DNA from: Bryum argenteum
Lineage: Eukaryota > Streptophyta > Bryopsida > Bryales > Bryaceae
Assembly: GCA_037043015.1 (NCBI GenBank)
Contig: CM073324.1
Coordinates: 5,601,013-5,665,012 of the forward strand
Direction: 5' to 3'
Length of the DNA: 64,000 nt
Of the stretch, positions 36,167 through 49,008 are shown one piece after another. The number at the start of each line of letters is the position of its first letter. The stretch's first letter is position 1. The translations under genes and the position numbers were made by a program. The notes beneath the pieces were generated by a model, which was not told the DNA's origin, made no database searches, and worked only from the letters and a program-made list of their open reading frames with translations.

Positions 36167-38239
36167 TGCATTGCATTAAAATTCCTTCCTCACAAAATCA
36201 ACGCAAAGAACTCATGTGAAAAATACCTCTAACTAAAGAACACTCTCACGGATTTTGTCGATGCTGCGACGATCAGTTATATCAAAGAGGTGGGATGGAC
36301 CTGAGGGGGGAGAATGGAGCCATGGCAAAGCATGGTGATGGGCAGTGAAGTAGAGAATATGAAGGGGGGAGAAGAAGAAGGGTGGTTGAGTGGATGCAGG
36401 CTGTCGCGCATGCAGGGTAGTGAACGGACGGAGGAGGGGGGGCGATGATGGTTTCCCAATGCACGGAAAGATGCGATGATGATGCTATTGCGTGAATTCT
36501 AGGAAGATTTTTTTGTCGAAAATTGTTACTGCGAGCTAACGATCGGGTTGTGGGGTGGGGAATTCGAGGGGGAGGGGCCTAGATTCGCTCGCTGGAGCTC
36601 GGTCCTCGCATTGGGCTGCTCACCCGAAGCCAAAGCCAAGGCCGGGGGAGGGGACCGGAAGAAAACAGAGTTGCCCAGAGGGAACCCCCCGGAGGTGGGA
36701 GGCGGGGAATGTCCCCATCGTACGCGGTTACCGATAACCGCTCTGGTGAGTCCCGTGACCGTGACAGCTGCTAGAGGCTGCCGTGGCTCGTGACCGTTCT
36801 TGGCCTATTGTTGTGCCGCGTGTCCTGTCCCGTCCTACATGTACATAGTGTGAGGAATTTCATGAATTTAATGCCCTTCACACTAGAGGGTGTATAAATA
36901 TCTATAACTTCTCAAAAAAGAATTATAATGTGAATATCATTTGGGCAAGTTTTAGCCATTGGCAAAATATAATAGTTCATTTGGTATTTGATGTTGTGTA
37001 TGAGCGTAAGTTTTACCCTTAACGGGCCAATAGATCGTGTTTTTTGCATATTTGCATGTCTTCCTCCCCCTACCTTAAAGTCTACTGTGAAAGGAAGTTT
37101 GAATTTTAAACAAATAGCTTTCTATGGATATATTGCTCGCCCCATTCAGTGACATACCTTGTGAGCTGCAAGAATTTTAGTGTGGAATTAGATACAACAT
37201 ATGAAAATATGTCTAAGAAGCCATACTTGAATTACAATCAATTGGCTCAGAGAATTGTTGTCCATTCTTTTCGAGGCATGCAGGTTATAAATACACTTTG
37301 AGCCTCGTGGTGGCATCGGTATTTTTTTATTTATTTTTTTGAATGCGAAGAGCATAAACAAATGTAAACACATTGTCTTGTGGGTTCAATTCATACAATC
37401 TTATCAAAAGTCAAGAATTGACCACTTACCAAAAACATTTGTAGACATATCAATTGTCACATATATATACAATTGGATTTCTAAAATATGTCTTTAAATA
37501 TCGTATTAAATTTAAAGAGCAAAACGTATTGTGTGCTCTATCGTCACTAATCTACGCCATTTGTGGAAGCTTTAAGGGGTAAGATTCATTGTTGTCTTCT
37601 CTATGCATTACAAGGTTTTTCAAGGTTTTAATTATATACTTTATTTGAGAATTTCATGTTAATTTTAAGTGTTGTGTATCAGTAATTTCCTTATCATATT
37701 TTTATCACATTAAGCAATTATGACACAACCGTAACATCACCTTCTCTTCAAGAAACAGGTTCCACGAGTTCACATGTTGGCCAATAACAAAAAAAGACAG
37801 AAAAAATGTTCACATAGGCTTCACGCGGACGAGACAAGAGGAACATGGTATGGATACTCTTAGAATTGAATCTTGGTGCTAGCGGTGGAAGAAGGCGTAC
37901 GTCATCCCATTATAGGCCGTGACGACAGGAAAGTCGTGAGTTGTCGATTGACACGCGACAAAATGCAAGACTGTCCTAGACAGATATAACACCATGTGTT
38001 TGACAATATGAGACATCGTCGAGGTGGCGCTCAAACCCTACTAAATATTTAGTCTATGTGAGTTTGAAGGTTTGCCCTCATAAAACTATAGTAGACAAGT
38101 GCGTTGTCGCCTCTTCGATACCCCTTTGGTTTTGATTTAGAAAATTTTGCACTTACACCAACATAGAACTCACAGATTTGGTGTCGTTGGCGATCCAGAT
38201 GCATTGCAACTAAACGCTTCTTAGATTTTGAAGGTACAG
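36167..38239. other. Upstream region of the branching enzyme gene and intergenic DNA
   Basis: CT/GA-rich leader sequence runs to about 36480, then a GC-rich patch (36540-36800) that may be a promoter-proximal island, then AT-rich DNA without genes. Confidence 0.4.
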
Positions 38240-38580
38240 GCGATTAAAATCCTGATTATTTCAAGGGCATTCATGAGGTTTCAGGCAGGCTCTTATGTCC
38301 TTTCGCAAACGTCTTAGTTTTGCTAATGCTCAAGATATTCCAGTTATCGATGTAAAAGTTTAAAATCTCGGAGACTTTGAATTTCTCATCGCCTTTGATT
38401 TTGATCCGTGAAAGAGGTTCTTGAACCCTGTCTAGTAATATATCAAATATTAGATGAATCTTCATAGAAGCTGGTAATTCCAACTGATATGCTATTTTGT
38501 TGATTTGCTTGATAAGTAAGAATAATCCAACGCAAAGGTAATCGAGTTTGTCAGATAGTCGAAGGGTTTTCAAATTTTAA
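38240..38580 (-). pseudogene. Ty3/gypsy retroelement remnant (integrase C-terminal module)
   Basis: A minus-strand frame reads KLDYLCVGLFLLIKQINK, then IAYQLELPASMKIHLIFD, then a chromodomain-like FKVSEILNFYIDNWN. This matches the GPY/F module of gypsy integrases (usual pattern VGPFxIxxxIxxxAYxLELPxxxxIHPVFHVS), followed by a worn chromodomain. It is a fragment with no flanking polyprotein. The reading frame ends abruptly. Confidence 0.75.
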
Positions 38581-38829
38581 ACGATGTAGCCATACATTGT
38601 CTTTGTAAGTGGATTTTTAAACACCAAGCAAAATCCAGGGTTACACTATTATAGTGGTTAATCGGAAAGGTTAAATCAATCTTTCATTTTAGTGACTAAA
38701 GTCACTTATTTCAAGATTAGGTTGACAATTAGTTTCATACACAACCAGGGTAACCTTATTGGGTTATTCAGTTCACTCGTATTCCCAATTACATCTTCTA
38801 TCCATTAATAATGCTATTGACTGATAAAT

Positions 38830-39370
38830 GCCGTCATAGTCCTGTCCAGTGTTCTACAGGGTTGGCAAATTGTTCGGAACAGGTATGCACTTGTCAATTT
38901 GTCATGCATGTATTAACACGTAATCAAAATGCCAAATTATATTGACTATATATATATAACTATATATATATATATATAACTATATATATATAGTTATATA
39001 TATTTATTTTTGTTACCAATTAGCCGATAGCTTTGGATTCCTTAATTATTTGTCAATTTTAATTTGTTCGCCAATACTAGTTCATCATTAACTAATTAAC
39101 CAATTTGCAATGCAGAATGATAATTTCAATTTAGTACTTATTCTATGTCAATTTGTCACTACACTAGTGCATACTAACTAAGGCAATTAGTCTCTACACT
39201 ACATAGTCATGTTCTGTGAGAAATACTCACATTCGACTTGCGTGTCGATTCGATTCGTCAAGTGGTCTTCACGCTTCCAGGTCTAGTTGGCAAGGCTTGG
39301 AGTTGTTAAATCGCCCACCTTCACAACTTTGCAGTTTCAGCAATTCGTTCCTATGCTTCAGTGGTTCGTG
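38830..39370. repeat. Left part of a CAATTTG-rich repeat field, interrupted by the CACTA insertion
   Basis: The words CAAATTG, CAATTTG, GTCAATTTGTC and CAATTAG recur every few tens of bases, as in the DNA right of the CACTA element (55483-59340). A pure (TA) stretch lies at 38945-39005. Confidence 0.5.
38945..39005. repeat. TA-rich microsatellite
   Basis: Alternating TATATA tracts are interrupted by AAC and AGTT. They are self-complementary and could extrude as a hairpin. Confidence 0.8.
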
Positions 39371-39390
39371 CACTACAAGGAAACAGGGGT
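39371..39390 (+). repeat. CACTA left terminal inverted repeat
   Basis: Begins with the family-defining CACTACAAG. It is preceded by the GTG target duplication. Confidence 0.95.
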
Positions 39391-40136
39391 TCGTATGACC
39401 GGGGTGATATGACTAAGAGGTATGACCTTACTAATGGTAGTCATAGTAGTCAACTTTGCTGACTAAAACAACGGTAGTCAGTTGTTTTCGGGAAACGCGC
39501 CATATTTTTGATGGCATCTCAACAGGAACGCGCAGGGGAACGTGGGGACGGTGGTTTTTTTAGCCTGGGCAAGCATACGACTACGAGGTAGTGTCATGTG
39601 ACTACGCTGGAGGGCTGCCCGGATGACTAGGAGTCAATTGTTATGACTGTGTTTTAGGGGGGCAGATTCTGAAAGGTGTATGCGGGCAGGCTTTTATGGT
39701 TATTATATACAACTGTGATTTGTTCGTTTTGGTTCACCGTATTCTTTCAATTATTGGATTTTTCGACTAATTAACTATATTTTGACGTTGATAGGTTTAT
39801 GTATTGTTCGTTAATTGAATTTAATTTGTACTTTTATGTAAACTTTTCAGTAAATCTCGTGTATTCTTATGATTTGACTATTCTTTTGTATGAACTTTTT
39901 AGTGTAAACCGTATTCAGTACACTTAATTATGGGTATCAAGTTGTATGGTGTACCAACTTGTATTTCTGCAAGTTCTTCCGAAACCCAAACAATCCGGGT
40001 GTTGTGGTACAACTTTATTGTTTCCGTAAGCGGTTTTGTTGTTAAGTTCTTAAATTTGCTTATCACTACAAATGTCCGATACATATATGAGGGCAGTGAC
40101 TCTTCACACCAAGTTCTCTGAGCGCCTCTTCTTAGT

Positions 40137-40176
<40 letters not shown>

Positions 40177-41350
40177 CGAGAGAGAGAGAGAGATGAGAGT
40201 AATGATTTCTTTGTTTCAAATAATGAAATGATATATGTCTCTTGACTATATGCCTTCTTCTCCTCATGTACTCTTTCCACTTTCGTGTACAATAGCTCTC
40301 ATTGTTTTTTAGCTCTATTTTCAATCTGTATATTCCCGTGTCACGTGAAGTATCAAGTTTTCCGGAATGGTAATTGGTATTTTTTTCCTTTCTGGAGTGT
40401 TCCTGGACTAAAATTTCACATCGTGGACATGTATCTTCTACATCCAATCGGTTCTAAAGAAGTGCATGTTGAGTTACATACTTGTACAGATTAAGGATAT
40501 TATTGTCGTTTCCTGGAACCAGCTGTGGTACTGAATATAAGTAGAGACTTTTACTGTAGCTTTGAAAGCCCATGTTAGAACCATGATGTCTAATGTCTGA
40601 TTGTAAGAGTTGAGCATTGCATGTAGCACATCTCGGTATATGAGATACTGCCGGTGGTGGTTCAGACAAGTATGTGAACGATAATAACTCTTCCGACTAC
40701 GGTATGTCAAACCTTTGTCGTACATGTGATTTACCTGTCTACCGTGAGTGGTTTCATCCGTCAGCGTTAAACATTTAGTATGCATGTCTACAACAAAGAA
40801 GATTAATGTTCCTCAAACTATTCCTAGTCAGACTGCCATTTTGGATTAGTAACAGTAGTCGTCTTAACGTTCTTCAGTCAAAACGTTGGCGTTAAATGTG
40901 ATAGCCAGCGTAGGTCCCATTCCTATGTATAGTCAAGAGGGCGGTGGAGACTGAGATAAAAAAGTTCGGATACGTCATCCACTTAAATCAGATTAGGAAC
41001 AAAATTGGTAAATTTGGGACTGAATGTGAATGCTGAAATGCAAGAATCCGAATCGTCATCCAATGAGAACTGGAATAATGAGCGAATTCGGGCAAGGGTC
41101 TTTGTCCCCTCTGATGCATAGTGACTAAAACTGCTACATAATGGTACTGTAGTCCTAAAACATGACGGAAAGAGGTTCTGCATTGAGAACGGATGACTAC
41201 ATTTGATCAGGAAGCCAGTACCGCCGACTATAAATAGTCCAAAATTTATGCTACTCAATTCGACATTTGACCATACATGTTCGTTGTTGGTCGACCTCAT
41301 GCTACTGGCGGGCGCACTAATGTTGCCTCCGTTTCTACAGTGAGAGGACG
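39391..41350. repeat. Left subterminal region of the CACTA element with TAGTCA/TGACTA motifs
   Basis: Short words GACTA and TAGTC occur many times in both orientations from 39400 (for example TATGACTAAG, GGTAGTCATAGTAGTCA, GACTACGAGG, GACTACGCTGG, GACTAGGAGTC). In En/Spm such subterminal repeats bind TNPA. A 34-base poly-T tract followed by (GA)n lies at 40142-40192. Confidence 0.75.
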
Positions 41351-41358
41351 CTCTCAGC

Positions 41359-44300
41359 CTATTCAATATCCTCCTCCGTAGCGGCCAAAGCTGCGTTCAC
41401 ATCCTCTGTTGTGAGTCGTCTGTCGGATGTCCGTTCGGAACTCTGCGGTTGAATTTCCAAGGTTGTGTACTCAGGCCGTAGGCCTGCGTACTCGTCGTCC
41501 CTTCGTAAATGCATACTTTGCAGTTCCCGTCTTCCGCCATCACCAGACTCCACTCGGACCCCACGCGGTTGTCGTCTTAAAACGATTTTCCATGCAGGGC
41601 TGTCTTCGTCATCTATGAAAAACACCTGCTGCATATGAAGTGGCAATGCAAACGAATCCGCTGAATACGGAATCAAGCGATCAGTTCTGAAGGACGTGAA
41701 ACCGTATTCATCTGTTCTCATTGTAGCCCGAGCTCCCCTTGTGTTGGCTTGTGCCCATGTGCAATACAACACCACCACTTCGAATGACCCGTAGTCTACG
41801 CTGATGATTTCGTCCACCCAACTGACGTACTCCAGATTTGCCACCTGCAAGTTCCTATCACTTGAACTAGCACGACAAGGTTGGAGAAACGTGCCCGCTA
41901 CGCCGCTATCACACGTGAACAAATCTGCCTCTGCGGATCGTACTCGTATGTGATTTCCGTATGCATACATTGCCTTGTATGCCTTTGCAAAGATTGAAGG
42001 AGGCTGTAGAAGTGCTTGGACATCTGGAGAGACTTCGTTTCCCCCGGCGATTTCAGCACTCAACGCACTGGGGAACCACTTCGTGAAAGATTCGTGCCGT
42101 ATGTCTTCGGGTAAATCTCCGCGTCTGGATCTGTTAATTCGACGGAATTCTTTTCTGGCATTCTCCCGACGGTTCATTTCACATACATGCCGCCTGCAAT
42201 ATGGGCACCATCTCCACATGTGATTCTACATCAATCAGTGGTCATAGGTCATTAGTCATTGATTCGTGGTCTGCGACTACACTTACTCCCCTATACTGCG
42301 ACGATTTCTACAGATGGTTATTCATACTACGATAATGCCTACGAATAGTTGTTTTGAGCATGACCTTCACATAGGGGCGTACTTTTGTCCATTCCGTTTA
42401 TTTTAGACTCTATCTATACGTTTTCAATGTCAAATGTCATTTGTTTTTACTCTGCACATTAAAATTAATGATCCTGCATGGAAATTCATTATCTTCAGAA
42501 GATCGCTAAATGTTGGAAGTGGCAGATCGTGTACTCACTCTCTGTGGTCCTCAAGGACATCGGTGTTGTTCACCACAAAGTCGTGAATCCACCGCTGTAG
42601 CTCCAATGACAATACGCGTGGTCTCCCTTTCCCTTGCATGATTTCATCGTACATACTGGGCTCATCTTTGTCGTCCCATACACGGCGTGAGCTCATGGCA
42701 CAGTCCTGCATGTACTTGGTACAGAATCCCAGCGCCTCCTCCATGACGTACCCACGTGCCATCGACCCCTCCGGTTGTGCTCGTTGTCGTACGTACCCCT
42801 TCAATGTCTTCAAGTACCGTTCTACAGGGTACATCCACCGTGTGTGCACCGGACCACAAATTTCTAACTGCTAGACTAAGTGAATTGGAAGATGAGACAT
42901 TACATCGAAAAATGATGGTGGAAATACCTTCTCCAACATGCACATGGTCACAGCTGTCTCTTCCAACAACTCCGGCATTGTTGAAGGATCCACGGACTTC
43001 GCGCACAAACGCTGGAAGACTCTGCTGATTCGTATGATTGCTGCTCTAACTTCCTTCGGCAGAAGTGTTCGCAAACATAAAGGCAGGATCTGCTGCATCA
43101 ATATGTGGTAGTCGTGTGACTTCAGACCTCGGAGATTTCCGTCAGCTGTTATCCTCTTGGACAGCTGCCCCACGTAGTTGGTTGGCGTCTTGAGGTTGCG
43201 GATTGTCGTTATGAATTTAGTTTTCTCCTCCTTCGACAAAACGTAAGGAGCGACTGGTAGGATGATGGTGTCCGTACCGGCGTGTTGAGGGTGGAGTTCG
43301 GGACGTACATTCGCCTCCTTGAGGTCCATTCGGACTTTCAATGTATCCTTCAACCCCCAGATTGTCCGAATGATATTTTCGCATAGATTCTTTTCGCAGT
43401 GCATTGGATCCAGTACATGTCGAATCATGAGACACTTCCAACAGAAACACAATGTGAGTTTCACAAAATGCCTACAGTCACTGTGCATGTTACTGTATCC
43501 ATGACTAAATCTAGTCATACTATCTAACTTCACTGTAACTGTTAGTCATACGTCTTCTTTGTATTACTTCGGTTAGTCATGCTTTGCGTCCAAATGTATG
43601 TCAGTAGCTTACTTCGAGAGAACACATAGTGTAAGAAGACCGTCATAAGAACTATTTGTGGACTTCACGTTAGACGTCCTATACTAACCTGCCAATACGG
43701 AAGTTTATACAAGACAGATAACCTCTTCACCCCAGTTTCATGCACTGGATCATTCTCAGCGCTTTGTCGATTCAGAGGAGATTTGATCCAATTCTCCCGC
43801 GTTCTAGCGTGGCGCACAATATCTCGACCGGTTAGTAAGCAAGGAGGTGCTCTCCTTTCCTCCGTGCCATCAAATGCTCTTCGAAGTCGACGGTACGGGT
43901 GATAACTTTGTAAGTACCGACAATGTCCCAAGTACACATTTTTTCCCAGTGCGATTGATCGACGAGTAGTGGCGTTCGGGCCACATTCGAGACAGCCTTT
44001 ATATCCCTTCGTCACTTGCCCTGACAAAAGGCCATACGCTGGATAATCGTGGATGCACCACATCAATATCGCTCTTAGTCTGAAAATCTGGTTTCCACGG
44101 TCCTTAGAGACATCGACAGCTTCGACACCCTCCCAAAGTTGTTGCAGCTCTTCGATAAGAGGGGCCAGGTATACATCTATATTGGACGATGTGACGCTCT
44201 CTTTTCCTGCGATGAAATGACGGATGTTTTGTCAGACATGACGGATGTTTGTCCTGTGTATCCGCAATATGACTACTCTGTATCCATGTGAATTACAATT

Positions 44301-46853
44301 AATACTAGCATCAGAAAGTTCTTTCATGGAGTAGATATTGCTGTATTGGAACTCACTATAGCACGCAAGTGGACTGATGTCATTATCTCCATTATTAGTA
44401 TAAATTCAGTATACGTATAGTGTTAGTCACGTCAGTTCAGAAAATTCGTAAGCTTGTCTATACACTACTATCGCTGCTGTTACTCCTGTACATCCGAAAT
44501 ATGACTACGGTGAGTCATATGCTTTCAAGATATGACTACCACTAGACAGTTGTTTCAACAAGTACTTATCGCTGCAGTGCAACAAACGACTTTTACTGAT
44601 TGAAGTCAAATGAGAAATCATTTACCTGGGATTAGCAGAACTAGCATCATAAAGAAGCGTTTTGTTACAAGCCACGGGGGAAGGTTGTAGTTTAACAGAA
44701 TCACAGGCCACGTTGAGTGGCTCAGTGACTGGTTTGAGAAAGGGTTCACGCCATCTGTGGCCAAGCCGAGTCGTATGTTTCTCTCGTCAGCTCCAAATTC
44801 CGGGTATAGAGCGTTGATGTGTTTCCACGCTTTTGAGTCCGGGACACTCTCCATATTACCGCGCATGTCTTTTCGTGATGTATGCCACTTGTTCAGCTCC
44901 GCAATATCTTTACACCGATACATTCGTAGTAGTCGGGGTATTATTGGAAAATGTCTCAATATCTTCGCTGCCCTCTTACTGCCGTCCACTCTGTACCGGT
45001 GTTCGCCACATTCTGGACAGGAAGTATGGGCGGATAACTCTCCGCGAAATAAACAGCATCCGTTTTTGCACGCATGGATGGACTTGTAATTTAGCCCCAA
45101 ACGGCGTATAAATTTCCTCCCAGCCCAGTGACACTTGGGCAGTTTATGACCCACCGGCAGCAGTGAGCCAATGACACTCAAAAGTTCATCTGCATAAGCA
45201 TTTGACACTCCAAATACCGTGAAGCAATTGAAAAGGAGAAGCACCGCAACTAAAAGCTTTGTCGTCGAGCCTTCATATAATGGAGTACTCGATTCGGCAA
45301 TGAAATCATGGAGGCCTATGTCAGGGTCGTCGTTCTCCTCAAATCCATCGTCATCTTCATCCTCATCGGCATTATCTCCATTATTAGTATTGTCAGGGAC
45401 ATCTTCGATTCTTCCAAGGCAGTCAGTGATCATTCGGGTAACATCGACGCTTGTGGAATCTGGTATCGCTGATGGGTGTTCCTCTTGCTCACCGGGAAAG
45501 TCGTTGACGTTGTCAATGTAGTGCTCTTCAGTATTGACATCATGAGACTGCACAGAAGAGCGCTACAACCCAATACGAGTATGTCAGAATGCGACGTTAC
45601 ACGAGATCCTGCAGCGTTTGTAAACACAACCTTTGCACCGACTATTTCTTTACTCAGCCATGCATAAAATAAGGTACTGATGTGCACACAAGCAACGACA
45701 TACAAATTTTTGGAAATGGGAATTCCTCAGTAAATTCAGTCATTAAGTGATAACAGATGACTACGATGTAGTAATCTTTGGTATCAACGCAGTCAGAAGG
45801 ATTTCTTACGGGATGAAGTAGTCACTACATTTAGTCATGTCCGCATAGCCTACATCAACTAATTTCATAACGTGTTCTTGTACACAGACCAATCACTGAG
45901 GATTTCAAAATACTTCATTCTTCTGTTCTCTGAGATGCGTACTGAACTCTAAATGGGCGCTGAATTCAGATCGTAGTATGTGAAAAGTTCTTCCCCCACT
46001 TCAATGTCGCGCGCTGCCATGGTCATGATATATCCCCAACGTCTCGGATCCCATGGAGTAGGCAATGACACATATTCCCATATAACATTCCCTAAATGCT
46101 CTCTTCCAATTGAACTGTTAATAAAACCCGCGACGTTTCCGTTTGACACATCTCCGTCTTGGTAAACATTTTTCTTCACACGAATAGCGTACTTCGTAAA
46201 TTGTTCGTCAACCGCACTTTTACGGCGAAACTCTGCAGCTGATAGGAAATTCCCAAGAAATGGCAATAACTCCTCACCAGCTTTGGCTGCTTCCATAGCG
46301 TACAGGCCCCATCCCATGTGCGGATGAGTTGACACTTTGACCTTCCACTTCCGCTCCCAAAACGTGAAGGTTTTGAGCTTTGGGATAGGGCCTGTGTGCC
46401 ATTGCTCTTTCGAGGTTTCGGGATTCTGAGAGACCACTCTCGCTTCTTGCATTTTATATAAACAGGTCTTTCCGCCACATCGAAGAGGCAAAGGGCTTGT
46501 AACTACAAGTTTCAGTGCCATGGCTGCTGCGGCAAATAGCAAAGGCCTTTCTGTTTCCTACATGTATCATGGGACGAAATTAAGACATGGGTTTGAGGAT
46601 CAGCCCACATTTGTTATACATGAGATATTTTGAATAGGTAGAAATGGAAACATACAAGTATGGATGTCTTGAATTCAGGGTGTCGTTGGAACTTCCGCAG
46701 ATGTTTACGGATGGTTGTCCTTAATAATATGCGTCCACCCATGCATTTCTTACAAGGGCAAGCATATCTTATTAGACGTTGTTGGTCTGCTTCTTTCTCT
46801 TCGGTATCCCACAGTTGCAATTGTAGGAGATTGAATCTGGATGCCGGATCCAT
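41359..46853 (-). pseudogene. TNP2-like CACTA transposase with one in-frame stop
   Basis: Five minus-strand exons: 46853-46656, 45547-44626, 44206-43689, 43434-42539, 42193-41359. They join in phase to about 1122 codons. Order: an N-terminal zinc-binding transposase-associated domain (ACPCKKC); the tnp2 transposase (LGLATDGVNPF, HSTWPVILLNYNLPPWL, IHDYPAYGLLSG, TKGYKGC); DUF4218 (HVLDPMHCEKNLCENII, RGLKSHDYHILMQQILPL, WMYPVERYLKTLKGYVRQ); and a C-terminal DUF4216 domain (VVVLYCTWAQ to QQVFFIDDE). A TAG at 42871-42873 interrupts DUF4218, with homology continuing in the same frame after it. This looks like a single C-to-T change. The start of exon 4 and the true first exon are uncertain. Confidence 0.9.
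45949..46521 (-). CDS. SET-domain protein encoded inside the first transposase intron
   Basis: An uninterrupted 190-codon ORF lies on the same strand as the transposase, within the intron 45548-46655. Its ATG sits in a strong context (GCAGCCATGG). The SET signature is seen in order: GWGLYAMEAAKAGEELLPFL (residues 70-89), GNVAGFINSS (128-137), then ARDIEVGEELFTYYDL (170-185). The usual FINHSC is changed to FINSSI and no post-SET cysteine cluster follows, so methyltransferase activity is uncertain. SET proteins methylate lysines of histones and other proteins. About 65 N-terminal residues are not recognised. It could be a separate nested gene or an alternative exon, though its phase does not fit a splice from the first transposase exon. 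It was probably captured from the host (inference). Confidence 0.75.
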   Translation of the reverse strand: MALKLVVTSPLPLRCGGKTCLYKMQEARVVSQNPETSKEQWHTGPIPKLKTFTFWERKWKVKVSTHPHMGWGLYAMEAAKAGEELLPFLGNFLSAAEFRRKSAVDEQFTKYAIRVKKNVYQDGDVSNGNVAGFINSSIGREHLGNVIWEYVSLPTPWDPRRWGYIMTMAARDIEVGEELFTYYDLNSAPI

Positions 46854-47197
46854 GATGAGTTTGTGGAACCACCTACACAAAGTATTAATTGGTTTTAGTC
46901 TCAAACGACGCTGAATACGTGCAGTGCAGAACAATGCTAAGTTTAGCCATTTCTACTGCACATTACAAAGTGCACACAGTCAATGACCGGAGGAGGCATT
47001 ACGGAAGTATATGACTTAGTGTAGTCATATAATATAACGCGATGACTAAAAATGGTGGGGGGAAACTATTTATCATTGAACAGACGACTAAGTGTAGTCA
47101 TCACTCTCGTAGAACAAAATTGTATGATTTAAAAAAGTTTACTCCAAGTCTATGAACTGCTGCCACGATGCTTCTGCGGTTTTCCTCAACTTAAAAA

Positions 47198-48640
47198 CTA
47201 CAACTCCGAAAAATTATCTGAAAAATAAACCTCCCAATACAACCACTCCTCGTATTTCTCCTCCCAAGTGTCAAATGGATAATGACCGTCATAGAACCAT
47301 GAAATGGTGTACATATTGCTGCAGTATAGATCGTCTTCAGTCTCAGGTAACAAACCATGCTCAAAATTATATGTCTGTTGAGCATGTAGTATTGCTAGCC
47401 TCTCCAAGTATTCTTCATGGCCTACATCATACTCTTCAAATGGATAGTCTTCGTAAGCATGATCACATTCGCCCACGGATTCCACATTCGACATTGCTTC
47501 ATCATGCACCGCCATGTGGATGTCACATACGACCACGATGCAATGACCCCGAAATGGATCGATTGGGAAACTGACTGCTGCGGCTTGTTCCAGAACCCCT
47601 GTGAATCTCAGTGACTTCGAACAGTGAGGTGCGCAAGAGCTCCGAACAAGCGTAGACGTTTTGGCTACAAACCATCTTTCAGTCACCTGAATATGAGAAA
47701 AACTAAATGGACCAAATACCCCATTTCTAATGTTTAGTTACTTAAATTTTGTAGAGTTATTTTTACTGCACGCACGCATTTGAAGTAGCCAGTATAAGTG
47801 TTTCCCTTGGTAGTTCTTAGAAGTTAACATCGATTGGAGCACACTTACAGAAGTAGCGTGGATGGTTCGTTTGCAAAGCCCTTGTCACAGTTGTTTCAAC
47901 TTCAAATGCTGGAGTGTCTGTTCGCGCGATCTACAAAGCATAACGAGGTCAACGGAAGCATATGAACCAGCAGTCACTGAAAAAAAAAAAAAAAAAAAAA
48001 AAAACTCGTACAATTTACTGAATTTTTTAAACTTCCTCGTATAAAGTTCACGGAAACTGAATAGTAAGGAAACTGGTCGTTCCCCGTGATTCTACAAATG
48101 ATCTGCAGAGTTTTGTACTAAGTCCGGAGCTAAAAACAGTTCACACTGTAGCTGCATTTGTCGTGATAGACGCAACATTTCTTCTGATTGTTCTAGCATT
48201 TGTAGAAGGAGTTTCTTCATCTGCACCTTCTTACTCTTTGAATGTGTGACCGTACTATTAGCAGGTACACACTCATTTTGCAAATTTGTTTACGAATTAC
48301 ATGGTCGAGGTATTGCAGCGTACTCTTCCCTTGCGGTACGGCAAGACGCGACTTTTTGCAAATTTCAGGAACAGGCTCTTCGAATACATCATGGCCGGAG
48401 TTGCTACCTGCGTTTTTTGGGTTTGGATTGCTGTGCATGTTGACGGCTACGTCGATTTGCCTACCCTTGTTTTCCACAACAGATCCTATTCACATGTCTG
48501 CACACATGTTTTTTAGGATTAACATTAAATCTTCTCCACTCTCGGAATGAAGAAGTGAGATTTTTCCTTTGCAAACCTGATTGCAAATGTACCGATCATC
48601 AGAGGCTGACAGCCTACACAATCCTACGTGTAATGATAAT
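47198..48640 (-). other. Unresolved minus-strand gene in the centre of the CACTA element
   Basis: Several open minus-strand segments lie between the transposase and TNPA genes. One at 47198-47690 (acceptor at 47688) encodes an acidic, aromatic-rich tail (EDYPFEEYDVGHEEYLERL, then WEEKYEEWLYWEVYF). Another runs about 48220-48630 and holds one in-frame TGA near 48498. One at 48092-48283 encodes a short leucine-rich helix (KKLLLQMLEQSEEMLRLSRQ). A possible small exon lies at 47861-47938. I could not join them into one model and recognise no domain. They may be a third element gene, now decayed, or 5' exons of the transposase. A 25-base poly-A tract at 47980-48004 lies in between. Confidence 0.4.
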
Positions 48641-49008
48641 GACTACCCATAGTCATACAAACATCACCTCTTACTGAACCTACTAAGTAGGCTCGTTGAT
48701 GGCTACTAAGTAGGCGAAATGACTACCAAGGGTAGTGAAATGACTACACAATCCGGGTGGCGGCGCAAAAAAATCTGCATTAATTGCACTGCCGCCATAC
48801 ACTCATTGCAAATTGTCATGACATTTGAATTGCGGCAATCATCTCCATCGTCCCACCCACTTCTACAGTACATCGATCATCATTGTTTGGAGAAGGAGGG
48901 TGTCTGAGCACTTACTTGCTGAATTGTACGAAATGGCGATCAATTGCGTGCAACGTTGTTTGGATCTATCGTTGGGTCTGCTGCATTCTAGCGTTTTGTG
49001 TTGTCGCC

